Assembly (NCBI GenBank): GCA_024803745.1
Contig: JANJXV010000014.1
Span: 2,031,001-2,095,000, forward strand
Source of the DNA: Megascapheus bottae
Taxonomy: Eukaryota > Chordata > Mammalia > Rodentia > Geomyidae
Direction: 5' to 3'
Length of the DNA: 64,000 bases
Shown here piece after piece: positions 50,200 through 61,761 of this stretch. Each line of letters begins with the position of its first letter. Within the stretch, counting starts at the first letter, position 1. The notes beneath the pieces were generated by a model. It saw only the letters and a program-made list of their open reading frames with translations, had not been told where the DNA came from and ran no database searches. Both the position numbers and the translations under genes were made by a program.

Positions 50200-50425
50200 C
50201 CAGAAATGGAGAGAGGGAAGAGAAGAGAGGGAGAAAAAAATGGGAGAGGAAAAGGGAGGAAAGGAGAGGAGGAGAGAAAGAGTAGGGGTAGGGAGATGAG
50301 GGAAAAGAGAGGAGAGAAAAGCAGAGGAGAGGAGAGGATGACATGGGAAGAGAAGAAAGAGGATGACATGGGAAAAGAAGAAAAAGTTAAGAGAGGAAGA
50401 GGAAGCAAAGAGAAGGCAGTACAGC
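50200..50425. repeat. Purine (GGAGA)n tract, SINE tail
   Basis: A/G-rich array continuing the tail of the SINE before it, with a 'gatgacatgggaa' duplication inside. Frames are K/E/R/G or S/L/F/P repeats and not genes. Confidence 0.88.
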
Positions 50426-52147
50426 AACTACATCTCCCAGCCATGTAAGCATCAATTCTAGATTTCAGAAGCAAGTAATGCAAAAAACATGGAGACAGGG
50501 GGGTAGACATAGACCTGGCTTTCTTTGTGAGTTCTATTCCTTCATTGCTCTCAAAACTGGCTATAGCCAGATGACATCATTGTGGACACTAACCTGCAGA
50601 CAGAGGGCTCAGGGAGAAACCAGGGGAAAGGCAGTGGACCTATTTATTTATCTCTTCTATAAGAAGCTGGGAAAGAAGACCAGGAGCCAGAGCACTCTCA
50701 TGGCAAAAATGACACAATGTTACTTGAAATAAGTTTATGATAAAATTTGAAAACTGGATGACATGATACAGTGGACCCTGGAGCAGGTGAGCCACCTTGA
50801 ATTCCTGCAGATCCCCCTCTATGAGAGGGGAGTTGTTACCTACCTCCAAGGACTGCATGGGATAATCCATGTTAAAGGCTTGGCAAGGGGTAACTACTTA
50901 ATTTATGATTGCTTGAGTTCCCTTCCTGAATCCAAATGTTTGCTAAAATTTGTGCTAGGGAATTTGGTCCTTTCCCTTCTCAATCACTTTTCAGCATTAT
51001 CTTACTTTCTTGAAATACATTATTGTTAAAAAAAATTATAGTTTTCCTTCAATCTACTGCCTATACATTAAATATTTCCTTGATTGGGGGGAGAGGGGTC
51101 TCTTCTCAAATAACTTCACATATACATGCATATGTGTATACACACACATATATGTATAAATATATATGTATAAATGTATGTGTGTGTATAAAACTCAGTG
51201 TTTTCTGCTGTTGCTATATGATAGGCCATCCTTTCAGGGCTTGTCATTTCTGTATATTACCTAAATCTTTAGCAGCAAAATCAATTTTGTAGATTAATGG
51301 CAACACCAAAATCAGGAGCAGCATCTAAAAGTATGTAAACATTCATATTTTTAGTTCATTAGACATGAACACATTTTTAAAACTTTTCTCTTCCTCATCC
51401 CTAAATGTTTGGTTACTGGTTTTTGTCCAAACGAATCCAGTAGCAACAGACTCCCTTGTTGTGGCATGACCTGGAAATTCCCAAGTAATCACTTTTAAAT
51501 AGCAGATGTTTAGATAAGCTGAGACTTCTAGAAGGAAAATAATCCTTTTATGACTATTTCATAAAGGATCTGTATGTTTGGTTCAGCACTTCAGTGGAAC
51601 TGCATTCTCAACAGGTGAAAATAAATACATGCAGAACCAGAGTTTCGACGGAGAGAGGAGAATCTGGCACCTATTTTCTTGCAACTATATAAAGACAGGC
51701 CAGGGCACTGACCCTAGGATGGGTGTGGGTCAGGAGGGCAGGAAGGGAATCTGCTAGTTCTGTTCACTTTTGAAGTCTTTTAAGGACAAAATATGTACCA
51801 ATTTTTAAAGGACTTGGAAAAGAAGCATTGTTAGAAAAAGAACAATACTTAACAATCCTTAACAGCAATCACAAAGATGACATTATGTACTTTGTAAAAC
51901 CAAACAGGGAAAGAGAACAACAGGTTACCAGTAACATCAGGTACTATTTATTAGCTATGCCTGGGAATGAAGTGAGCAGTAGATAGGCAGGGACATAGAA
52001 AGAAGTGTTGGAACGACAGCATATACTTTAGTAAATGTGCAGGCAGAGAACAAGTTTATTATTGTTGCTCTTATTATGCATTTTGTATTATCTGTTCTGT
52101 TTTCTTCAGTTTATACTGAAATGGATTTCAGTCACATTATCCCTTTG
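50426..52147. other. Unique DNA, no gene seen
   Basis: No repeat recognised except a TATATG/CACA patch at about 51118-51187. Forward frames of 84-89 codons are unrecognised. Confidence 0.4.
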
Positions 52148-52350
52148 GTTAAGAAAAAAAAAGGAAGGGGGAAGGGGAAGGAGAAAGTAAAGAGGAGAGG
52201 GGGGAAGAGAGAGGGAAAGAAAGAGGAGGGGAGGCAGGAGAGTGAAGGACAAGAGGGAAGAAAAGGGGGAAGAGAGGAAATAAAGGAGAAGGGGAAGGAT
52301 GAGTAGGGGGAGGGGAGGGGAGGGCAGAGGAGAAGTGGGAGACAGGAAAC
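52148..52350. repeat. Long purine tract
   Basis: About 200 bases of nearly pure A/G (GGGGA, GGAAG words). Confidence 0.9.
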
Positions 52351-52449
52351 TCATTAGCTTTTTTCCCTCAGGCAAAACAAATTTTTAGCTCTGGTAAAGC
52401 CCCCGAGTCTTCCACCTTCACAGACAGCAAAGCAAAGGCAGTTACCACA

Positions 52450-52712
52450 CCTTCCTTTCTTCTTCCCTTTCCTTCCCTTCCCTTCCCTTCTTCCTTCCCT
52501 GCCTTCCCTTCCTTCCCTGCCTAACTTCCTTCCTTCCTTCCTTCCTTCCTTCCTTCCTTCCTTCCTTCCTTCCTTCCTTCCTTCCTTCCTTCCTTCCTTC
52601 CTTCCTTCCTTCCCTCCTTTCCTCCCTTCTTTCCTTCTCTTCCTCCCTCCCTCCTTCCTTCTTTCTTTTCTTTCTTCCTTGTTTCTTTCCTTCCCTTTCT
52701 CCTTTCTCCCAT
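52450..52712. repeat. Long pyrimidine (CCTT)n tract
   Basis: About 260 bases of C/T with a perfect CCTT core at about 52527-52612. The 141-codon minus-strand frame here is a Lys/Glu/Gly/Arg repeat artefact. Confidence 0.95.
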
Positions 52713-53978
52713 ACCTCTCCCTCTTATTGACAAACTTCATAGAAGTCTGAAAAGTATAAGAAAAGCATACTAATCTCAAGAGTCCACCTCACAACACAAT
52801 TTTGCCCATACTGGAATGGGGGCTGAAATTTTAAATTTCCCTTTTATGTCCTAGGCTAACAACAACTGTAGCCAAGATGTTAGTTCCTGTTTTCCACACG
52901 GTGAATGTATAGACTCAATGGTCTGGGAACTGTGGTCAAAAAGACCCCAGAGTTCTATCCTCTTCAGATCTTTCCAATTAGAACTTGAAAGCCTATTTTC
53001 CTCCTAGAGAAATGCCAGATGCATTCTTCTTTAATGAGCTTAGGCCCAAAACTGCAATATGATCTCCTGCTTCAGGTGGAACATGGATAACAGCTTAGAA
53101 AGAAAGGAGAAAGGGGTCTGGAAGAGGATGTAGATTGAAGGATTACCTTAATTAAATGTAAAAGTAGGATCTGAGAGGTAGCAAGGCCTTAGAAAAACAC
53201 TAGTTCTGTGGTCTCGAAGACAAAGCCATGTAGGGCAGCTGTTCTCATGTAAGTCTGAATGTTTATGTAATATTTAAAGAATATAAGCTGGGCACAACAA
53301 ACACTCCATAATATATGGACACAAAGCCTATTGAAAATCATGCACATCTTAAATATTTTTAGTTCAGTCTCTGATCTAATGCCTTCCATTTTATCCTAAC
53401 TCATGAATAAGGTGATTCCTTCAAATAATTCCTGACTCTACAGGCTCATTGTATTTTTCATACTCATAGAAACCCAGGCTTTAGACAAATTCAAATTTAG
53501 AGTTTAATACAAATAAAAAATACTTTAAATTTGCCACATCATATTTCTTCCATTTTTAAGTCACTGGGAATTTAAAAAATTCAGTTTGGACTTAATAGCT
53601 TACTAAATAATGAGAAATTATACAACTAAAAAACTGAAAGACAAAATAAGTCCAAGAGAATTAAATATGAGATTTTTTTAAAAATTCCTGTCACTTGGGA
53701 CATAGAGGGTATCTGCCCAGGAACCAAGATAACCATTAATGACGGACTGTCAAAGGAGCCTGGGTTATATGACTTTCAGAATTAAACCCTGATTTATTTA
53801 CACATTATTAAAGTATCAGCATCTAATCTGGGCAGGCAGAAGGCAATTTAATCACTACTATGTATTTTTCCTTCCAAAGTTGTACTACTGAAGTATCATT
53901 TTTATCATAAAAAAATAAAAAAATAGAATTCCTAAAAAAAATGAGTGCAAGAGAATTAAATACCAAAAAGAAGAGATG
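52713..53978. other. Unique AT-rich DNA, no gene seen
   Basis: No feature recognised. Confidence 0.4.
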
Positions 53979-54172
53979 TGGGCTGGGAGTTTAGCTTAGT
54001 GGTAGAGTGCTTGCCTAGCATGCACAAAGACCCGGGTTCGATTCTTCAGTATCACATACGTAGAAAACAGCCAAAAGCGGTGCTGAGGCTCAAGTGGTAG
54101 AGCTCTAGCCTTGAGAAAGTCCAAGGACAGTGCTCAGGCCCTGAGTTCAAGGCCCAGGACTAGCCAATAAAA
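53979..54172 (+). mobile_element. IDL-Geo SINE
   Basis: Full dimer: 'gctgggagtttagcttagtgg', 'tagcatgcacaaagacccgg', 'gttcgattcttcagtatcac', 'agcggtgctgaggctcaagtg', 'gtagagctctagccttgag', 'gagttcaaggcccaggac', tail 'caataaaaagaaa'. Possible imperfect TSD 'aaaaagaagagatgtg' / 'aaaaagaaagtgatatg'. Confidence 0.92.
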
Positions 54173-54227
54173 AGAAAGTGATATGAAACAGTACCCAGTC
54201 TGCTGACTTTTGCATAAATATGGAACA

Positions 54228-54230
<3 letters not shown>

Positions 54231-54272
<42 letters not shown>
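54231..54272. repeat. (GT)n microsatellite
   Basis: About 21 GT units. A second shorter TG/TATG patch lies at 54440-54500. Confidence 0.95.
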
Positions 54273-54274
<2 letters not shown>

Positions 54275-54500
54275 CTGCCTGTTTACTTGGATATTCAAGA
54301 AGACCAGGAAAAACTTATAAAATTAAAGGGTTCATTATGATGAATGGACAGGAGATCATCAGACTGTTTGGACATTAGGCTGAAGAGATTTTATTTTGCT
54401 ATTTTTACACTGGTAGGCCCTTTAACCATGTACCTAATATATGTGTGTGTGTGTGTGTATGTGTGTATCATATGTAATATGTATAGTATATACATATGTA

Positions 54501-55429
54501 TAACATGAACATTCATTATTACATCCAAAAATAAAATACAATTGTCCAAAAGTTGCAAGTGAATAAATGTACACAACTGACCTGTAGATTTTGTTGTTGG
54601 GATTTTTTTGGTAGGTTCTATCTTCTTGTTTCTTGGTAATATTTCAAATGCCTACAATTTGACCCCTAGGTAAAAGGAGAGATCAAGAAATGGCAGGAAA
54701 TGCAACCACCTGCTAATCTTCTTAGAGGCATTTGGAGTGTTCAGTGATCCATGAATGTCAAGACAAACCTCTGATATGCCTCTACAATGTTCTATGTAAA
54801 CCTGTTTATCTCAGGTAAACTTGGGGTCAATAAGAACTATCTCTGACCTTTTGTTTTATGTTCCTTGAGGTTTTAGAGGCATTATTTCATGTACACCCTA
54901 AGTAGCTCAAGAAATACAGAATATTTCAAATGTATTTTCCTAAAGAGAATATAAGATGTTGAATAAACGGTCCCTGACCTTGACAGAATGCTCTGTGGCA
55001 AAGGACACCTTGTGTTTGTTTTGTTTCCTAGTTGTAGAATTTAGAGATTCAAAGACTTTGCTCTCCTGCCAATTTCCACATTATTTTCCCCTCCATATAT
55101 TCCCCATTCTCCAATTGCAATGCCACCTCTGATGTTATTTTTAAGCTCATTTCTTACATAGCTAGATGCCTTTATTTTCTTCAGGTGGCAAATGTGCCTC
55201 TAATATCTGGGGAATGCTTATCATTCGAATTATTAAATGTACAACCTGACACAACAAACCACTAGTTTGTTATTTTGATGAAAATATTTTTGTATTTTCA
55301 GCAGATGTCTTAAAATGCTGCCTTTGTTATACAGTCTTTGTTTTGACAAAGACAAAAAAAGGAGAGAGAAAAAGCAAGCAAGCTCTGGATCATTTTTCCT
55401 ATGAAACTTAATCTAAAACCAAACAATTT
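54501..55429. other. Unique AT-rich DNA, no gene seen
   Basis: No feature recognised. Confidence 0.4.
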
Positions 55430-55930
55430 GGCACGTGACTTCTGAGTGTGTTAGAGCCCATTTCCCTGGCAACCTCCACCCTCACCCAGCTGTAGAGGTC
55501 AATACAATAGACTTGTCACAGGTTTTAAGTCGGGTAACCACTTTTAATTTGGAGAAATTATTACCCCGGGGAGAAAATAGGCTGGTCTTGTACTTCAAAG
55601 AAAAAAAATAGAAATCAAGATGCACACAGCCTTCCGAATTGGACTGACTCTTAATGTTGCCGGGTGCCTCCCAAGCAGCTGTTCAAATAAGTAGCTGCCC
55701 AGAGGAAATGTATATTCAAATGCTCCTTGTCATTCAGCCTCTCCTTGCTTCACACCTAAAAGCCAGATGCAAGCCCTTCCAAGGCTAACAAATAGATGCC
55801 TTCTGGTAGCTCATTATGGTAATTACTGGCCATATATTACTGCCATGTGAAAAGGATAGTGAGGCAGGCCAGCCCAGGGGCATTTACAAGTGGTTTATTT
55901 GTGTTGAGCTATTAAGAATCCTCCAGTTAT
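55430..55930. promoter_or_regulatory. Candidate conserved noncoding element
   Basis: Repeat-free 500 bp with CpGs ('aagtcgggtaacc', 'taccccggggag', 'ttgccgggtgcc'), homeodomain-like 'taattt', 'taattactgg', and 'cagctgt'/'cagctg' E-boxes packed together. No coding frame. The motif density and texture suggest an enhancer, but this is inference. Confidence 0.35.
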
Positions 55931-56515
55931 CAGATCAACTACCAGTTCTTTAGTTTTTACAAGCAACTTGTTCACTAACAATCTGATCTTCATCAGCTAC
56001 CTTTGTGGTATATTTAAGCACCACTTAAGGACCTATCAAGCTGCTTGAGAAAGTTACTTCACCTGTTACAAAGATTTTTCCCAAATCCACAGTTGCTGTT
56101 GAATGTATTCTGACTCTCCCATCTCCTTCCAAGCTTTCTCTATTCTCTGTTCTTCAGCAGGACTGTGCACCTCTTTTGTAGGTCACAAATACCATCCTCC
56201 GTGTGCAAATGGGAGTTGGTGGAGCTGAGCTTCAGGGTTTCAATGATCTTAGGCTGAGCCCAGGTTATGTAGTGGTCTGAAGCTCACACAAGATGAAGAA
56301 GGCCTTCTTCTAACCACAAAAAAGAAAAGAAAAAAGAACATTTAGTAATACAAAATTAGGCACTAAAACACATTTGAAATGAGAAATTAATTTTTAAATC
56401 TGATAAATATGCAATCTCCTTTGGGATTATTATTCTTTGTGACAACAACATAATATGATAATCCTTTTGACAACATTATAATGTGCTGAAATTGAAATTT
56501 ATACATGTGCTTAAA
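55931..56515. other. Unique DNA, no gene seen
   Basis: Flank of the candidate element; nothing recognised. Confidence 0.4.
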
Positions 56516-56516
56516 G

Positions 56517-56722
56517 TTTTTTTCTTTCTTTTTTTTTTTTGGTCAGTCTCTAGGCTTTAACTCAGTGCCTGAGCACTATTCTTGGGTTTTTCTCAAGGCT
56601 AGGGCTTTGCCACTTGAGCCACAGCACCACTTCTGTTTCTATGTATGTGGTACCAAGGAATTGAACCCTAGTCTTGGTGCATGCTAGCAAGCATTCTGCC
56701 ACTCTGCCAAACTCCCAGCCTC
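56517..56722 (-). mobile_element. IDL-Geo SINE
   Basis: T-tail with C interruptions, 'ggctttaactcagtgcctgagc', 'gccacttgagccacagcacc', 'ggtaccaaggaattgaaccc', 'gtgcatgctagcaagcattc', 'gccaaactcccagcc'. Confidence 0.9.
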
Positions 56723-56737
56723 TAAAGCTTCATTTTT

Positions 56738-56833
56738 TTCCCATATAATTTTTATTGTAATTAATAGAAGGGTTACATTACATTCGCCAGATGGAAGGTG
56801 CATTACTTCACATACATTGATACCCCTTCTCAT
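56738..56833 (-). mobile_element. Very short L1 3' end with TSD
   Basis: Only 96 bp of antisense L1 tail ('atttttattgtaattaatag', 'gggttacattacattcgccag', 'aaggtgcattacttcaca'), flanked by a perfect 15-bp TSD 'taaagcttcattttt' (56723-56737 and 56834-56848). Strong 5' truncation. Confidence 0.9.
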
Positions 56834-56877
56834 TAAAGCTTCATTTTTAAGAGACATGAACCTTTTTATTTGTGTGT

Positions 56878-56935
56878 ATGTGTACACATGTGTGCATGCA
56901 TGTGTATGTGTGTGCATGCGCGCGTGTGTGTGTGC
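56878..56935. repeat. Alternating purine-pyrimidine (GT/GC)n
   Basis: GTGTATGTGTACACATG.. through 'gcatgcgcgcgtgtgtgtg'. Borders the tail end of the antisense SINE at 56936. Z-DNA-prone by composition. Confidence 0.85.
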
Positions 56936-57039
56936 TAGTCCCAGGGCTTTAATTGAAGATCTGCATTCTGTCCCTGAGCTTCTTTTGGCTTAAGATCAGC
57001 ACTGTGCCACTTTAGCTCTACTTCCACCTTTTTTTTTTT
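56936..57039 (-). mobile_element. 7SL-Geo composite SINE, part 1 (split by L1)
   Basis: Antisense Geo part: 'cccagggctttaattgaag', 'gtccctgagcttcttttggctt', 'agcactgtgccactttagc'. Continues at 57362 after the inserted L1. Confidence 0.82.
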
Positions 57040-57050
57040 AAAGTAATGTA

Positions 57051-57350
57051 ATGAATGATTGTTGTCCTTAATGTACTATGTTGTCTCTCATCTCCTTTGC
57101 TATCCCTTGGTAATCTCATATTGGTATAGTATCTCACTTTGTTATCTGATATATTGAATTTATTTGTATTTGGATATTTGAAATTTGATAGGGAAGGGGG
57201 GAAAACCAAGATGGGTGGGGGGTGTGGGGGGGGAGGGAAATGGGTACCAAGACATGTGAAAGGATATCAATGTATGTGAATTAGTGCACCTTCTATCTGG
57301 CAAATATCATGTAACCCTTTTACTAATTACAATAAAAAATGATAAAAAAT
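57051..57350 (+). mobile_element. L1 3' end with TSD, inside a SINE
   Basis: 300 bp sense L1 tail: 'ttgttgtccttaatgtactatg', 'cccttggtaatctcatattgg', G-rich block, 'tagtgcaccttctatctgg', 'atgtaacccttttactaattacaataaaa'. TSD 'aaagtaatgta' at 57040-57050 and 57351-57361. The reverse complement of its middle matches the copy at 2905. Confidence 0.9.
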
Positions 57351-57361
57351 AAAGTAATGTA

Positions 57362-57462
57362 TTATAGTAAATATCTCACAGACTTTCCTGCCTGGGCTTT
57401 CTTTGAACAATAATTCTCAGATCTCAGCCATGGCATGAACAATAGTCACCTGGCTTATATCT
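57362..57462 (-). mobile_element. 7SL-Geo composite SINE, part 2
   Basis: 'cacagactttcctgcctgggc', 'caataattctcagatctcagcc' and 'atagtcacctggc' complete the antisense 7SL head of the element begun at 56936. Confidence 0.78.
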
Positions 57463-57616
57463 AAGATGGCTTACTCTCTGGAAATCTGTCTGGCCACAGG
57501 AGGCAGGTCAGTTTCACATGTGGCTTCTGCTCACTGGAACCTGCCAATTCCAACCCTGTGGTTGGGTAAAAGACCAATGTACCCAAAAAATTAGTTCCAG
57601 GTGACTGTATGAGAAA

Positions 57617-57722
57617 TGTTTTACATGAGAAAGGATATCAAGGCTCGAGAAGTAATGTACCCATTACGCGACAAATGTAACTGTAACCCTCTATATTATC
57701 ATGACAATACAATAAAAATTTT
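57617..57722 (+). mobile_element. Short L1 3' end
   Basis: 'catgagaaaggatatcaagg', 'cgagaagtaatgtacccattac', 'acaaatgtaactgtaaccctctat', 'acaatacaataaaaattttt': the last ~100 bp of the same L1 lineage. No TSD found by eye. Confidence 0.78.
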
Positions 57723-58159
57723 TAAAAAGAACTGTTTTAGATTTAATAGAATTTTTTCTGAATGTATAACTATTTAGAGTATTCTCTGGAAAGGATTATA
57801 TTTGCATACTCTACACTTGCATGTATAATTAGATAAAAAAGAGTAGCACCTTAAAAACAAGGGAGGGTATAAAGTTGCTATGTTCATTTGAGTTGCCACC
57901 AATCACTAGTTATTGTGATGCACTGTTGAGCAGCACTTAGTATCTATGCAGCATAGAACTTGCTTGTTCACATAAATTCAATCCTTCTAATGGGTTCAAT
58001 CCTTCATGAATGAGAGAAACCTCTGAGGCAACTTGGTAAAATGCACATTCCGATGCTATACTAGTAGCCATATCAGTAGATATGGGATATGACCCCAGCA
58101 TGGCTTATCTGAAAGGGGGCTACTGCCTGAAGAAACACCATTTATAAAAATGAGTCTTA
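57723..58159. other. Unique DNA, no gene seen
   Basis: No feature recognised. Confidence 0.4.
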
Positions 58160-58398
58160 CTGGGTTACCCAGTGATTCACTGTAATCTTTCCTACTTAGA
58201 AGGCTGAGATGGCAATTTAAAGCCAGCTCAGGCAAAAGTGTTCATGAGACTCTTATCCTAATTACTACCAAAAGGATGGAAGTGGAGATGTGGTTTAAAT
58301 GTTAGTGCCTTTCTTGAGTGAAAAAGCTCAGGGAGAACTCCTAGGCCCTGAGTTCAAGCCTTACCACTGTGCAAGCATGTACACACACACACACACGT
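58160..58398 (+). mobile_element. 7SL-Geo composite SINE, diverged
   Basis: 'ttcactgtaatctttcctactta', 'gaaggctgagatggcaatttaaagccagctcaggc', linker 'gactcttatcctaattactacc', Geo part 'tgtggtttaaatgttagtgc', 'ctaggccctgagttcaagcc', (CA)n tail. Confidence 0.83.
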
Positions 58399-58402
58399 CT
58401 TT

Positions 58403-58660
58403 TTTTTTTTTTAAAGTAATTTCATTATGAAGGTGTTATGCAGAGGGGCTACCATTTCCTAAGTCAGGTAATGAGTTTAATTCTTTGTGAACAATGACAC
58501 CCCTTCCTTTACTTTCTCCCAGGTTCCCTCTCCCATTTTTGCCAACAATAGGTCATTTTTTACATAGTATATAGTGAACAGCATGATTACATTTGTTCAC
58601 CTTTCCTCCCTCTCCACCGTTCCTTTACCCTTTCAGAAAGGAAAGAAAAAAAAAACACAT
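58403..58660 (-). mobile_element. Possible L1 3' end, other subfamily
   Basis: T-run, 'aaagtaatttcattatgaagg', 'agaggggctaccatttcc', 'gaacaatgacaccccttcc', 'ctccctctccaccgttcc'. Overall plan (poly(T), 'ggggct.c', 'gacaccccttc', C-rich block) parallels the other L1 tails but the sequence differs. Confidence 0.45.
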
Positions 58661-61640
58661 ACCACCACTAACAAAAATCTCTCACACTTCCATTTCATAA
58701 AGCGTCTGTTTTAATACAGGGGGAATTATAGCACAGAGAAATAATTTTTACTAGAGGCCGAAGGCCTAGGGTAGGTGGACAATAGGCTGCAAGAATGGTT
58801 TTTGTTCCTAAGCACTTCTCCATTCCTTCTTCCTTCATTGTAGAAAGTCAACCCATGGACTAAATTAATCACTGCTTCCCAACTGGCCCTTCTGCAGTTA
58901 GCATAATCATTCTGGCGGGGAAAGACTGATCTTTTTCCTTTACAGTAGTTTGAAACCCTGTTAAGATAATGACTTAGGCATCACTTAAAAAGCTGCACAT
59001 ACAACCTTCAGAATCTCTGCTCTTACAGATTGCTGCCCCGAGTACATGGGCTTTGTCAGTTCTTGTACTTAATGGTTTTCTAAGGACTGTTCTAGACACG
59101 TGACAGTCTGGTGTCATAGTGTTGCTGGAAAATGCATTCCCTGTGCCCAGGAAGAACCTGTATAAATATTCTCAATAAATAAATAACAGTTGTCATTTTC
59201 AGAATATGACAATCTCCAGCTGCCTGTGCTCAAAGTGAGCGACGTGTCATTTATCCTAATAGATGTGAATGCATGTATTGTATATACCCGTGAGTCACCT
59301 CATTCTTATTCACTCCAGCCTTGGTCTCAGTTGGGGGCAAGTGCCTCTAACAGGGTTTGGCTGGATCAAATCACAAGCTGAAAATTCTTGGTCAATTATA
59401 GAAGCCCGAGGCTAAAAAGGAGGTGTCTTTTCATACCTGCTCTTAGACCACTCCTTTTCTCAGGCCTTCCTACTCAAGATGCCAGTCAACCTCTCATCTG
59501 TGGAATTTCTGGGACTCTTTCTCCCCCCTGTAATTTAATGTGACTCAGTTGTTCTGGGTCCTGATAATACAAGTGGTGAGAAAGTCCCCTAATCCTGCCT
59601 GCATCCCCTCTTGTCAGCACCTCTTTATCTGCCTCTTTAAAGGCTCAACATGTTTTGATTTACAATTCACACCAAGATAACTGCAGGTGCCCTCTCTAAA
59701 AAGCAAGGTTAACTCACCTGAGATGAATTCTTTCATTGCAAACAAAAGCAACACATGCGCAGGAAATACAATTAATACAGGTGCATCCCTGAAATTTAGC
59801 AACTGCTGTCTTAAAAGGAGGGATGAAAATCCCTTGCCTGGAGGTTCCTTTCACACTGTTTTACTGAAGGAAGGATTTGAATTAGAATAGGAATGAAGGA
59901 GAAAGGAAAACCCCTCAATGCCCTGGCAATCCCCCCAATCAGAAGCCACTATAAGGAGCTGTAAATTGTTTAAGAATTCAGGTTATTCAGGGTTAAAGCA
60001 TTGACCAAAACTGACCCTAACTACTGGAATGCAATCATCAGTCTTACATAGGGTGTCCTTTGTGGGCTGTATTCTAGCTAAATAGCTTTAAAAAAAAACA
60101 CTGCAGCTAAGGGAACTTTGGTAGAACTTTTCATTTTTTCTTAGAAATATGTAATGCATGTGTTAATTCAGGGAAAGCATTTGAGTCTGTTAGACAGAGG
60201 CAGATTAGCTTTCTTTTCAGCTTGCTTGAAGTTCAGAGATCATTACGATGGTAACTGACAGTTGTGTAAGAACTCAGAAGTTACCCTGGTCTTTTATCAA
60301 GGAGTATAGGTAAATCTTTCCAGAGAGTAGTTGAAGATATTGACAGCTGTTCATATTAACAAATGATCTAAAAGAAAATCAAGTAAAATAAATGCTGTAG
60401 TTCTAACCAACAGCTAAATTTCATGAGTTTCATGTGAAGAAAATGAAGATGAAAACCCAGAAAATGCATATGTTAACTGATGCTCATTTGCATTTAAATT
60501 GCCAAGTGTAGTTCATCTAACTTAAGCATCATGATCACTTCTCAAAACACTCATTGCATCTTTTAACTCTTAGTCTCCATAGGAGTTGGAATCTTTTCTA
60601 TCAAAGTGGGCGCTTGACATAGTGTTGCCATCTAACAGGAAGCTATTTCAATTAAGCCACATATCTTGTCACACATTTTTGTAGGGACTGGCTCAAATAA
60701 TAGAGTAACAGCTCAGTAAGAATTATTTTTCTGCCAAGTTCCTGCTTTAGCCTCATGTTCTGGTTTTGGCTAATGGCTCAGGTAAGTTTTCAGCCTATTT
60801 CAAACTAGCCAATTATGTAAGATGGTGAGGCAAGTTCTGACCAATCATAAAAAAGTGGGCAGTAGTTAGGGATAAAATATGGGTGAACTGCCCACCTAGT
60901 ACTCTAACTTGGCTTCTTGTCAGTAGCACACACTTCTAAAAAAAACAAACTTTGCAGAAGAAACTTTGTTGAGTTCCTGTTGAGTTGTTGCTCTTATTCC
61001 TATATGACACCCCACATCCTGAGATATTTGCATCAGTTTGGGGACTGGTCTAGAAACTTCCGAAGGAGATCTAGGAGCTCCTTTTTAAGAAGAGACTTAT
61101 TCAGCTGCCCCATTGTGACAGCCTTCAGGTAGGACTAAACCTGCATTCCCTTGCAACTAACAACCTTTCATCTAAAATTAATAGGCAATAGGCCAAAGGG
61201 GTTTCTGATTTGGGAAGCACTCCCAAAACATGGAACATGGAATGTGGCAAGGCGATGAACTGCAAGAACTCAAGGAATTTTCTTTTCAGGAACCTTGTAG
61301 AGCTTAACTGTAAGAGCTGTGCTAGGCAAATTTACTCTTCTTTGCTTTCTTTCTTCTTCTCTTTTAAATCACAGAATCCACTTACTAAAATTGATACCTC
61401 ACAGCTCACTGACCTTTAGACTATAATGGCTTCCTCAGGGCCATTACAACTTATAGGGCAAATACTTTCCAATCATTCATCCTGCAAGGAAAGGTTACAG
61501 AGTTTTAGAGCACAAAGTACCTAACTTTTCTTGTAAGTTTCATTTTCCCACCAAAAGCCAAACCCATTAGTCATCTTTGGAGAGTTGTATTGTAGCAAGT
61601 GATAGTCTTAAAAATCAAATGTATCTTTGGGTCGAAAAAG
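58661..61640. promoter_or_regulatory. Repeat-poor 3-kb interval, candidate conserved noncoding DNA
   Basis: No SINE, LINE or microsatellite is recognisable over nearly 3 kb, unlike every flank. Motifs by eye: octamer 'atttgcat' at about 60488-60495, AP-1-like 'tgagtca' near 59291, 'gcgacgtgtcat' near 59238. Reading frames up to 72 codons (59190, 59687, 60917, 61210) lack recognisable domains. An unrecognised exon cannot be excluded, but regulatory DNA is the likelier reading. Confidence 0.3.
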
Positions 61641-61650
61641 TGACGCGTGC

Positions 61651-61682
<32 letters not shown>
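61641..61682. repeat. (GT)n microsatellite with GC start, SINE tail
   Basis: 'acgcgtgcgtgcgtgtgtg...' then GT units. It borders the tail side of the antisense SINE that follows. Confidence 0.9.
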
Positions 61683-61685
<3 letters not shown>

Positions 61686-61761
61686 TGTCCTAGGACTTAA
61701 ACTCAGGGCCTGTATGTACTCAGCATATATTTTCTTTCAAGGCTCACTTGAGCTACAGCTC
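61683..61761 (-). mobile_element. 7SL-Geo composite SINE, part 1 (split by LTR)
   Basis: 'cctaggacttaaactcaggg', 'tttctttcaaggctcacttg', 'agctacagctc': antisense Geo part, interrupted by the LTR and resumed at 62224. Confidence 0.82.

Noticed and set aside
52354..52779. 141-codon minus-strand frame of Arg/Lys/Glu/Gly
   Set aside because: It is translation of the (CCTT)n tract.
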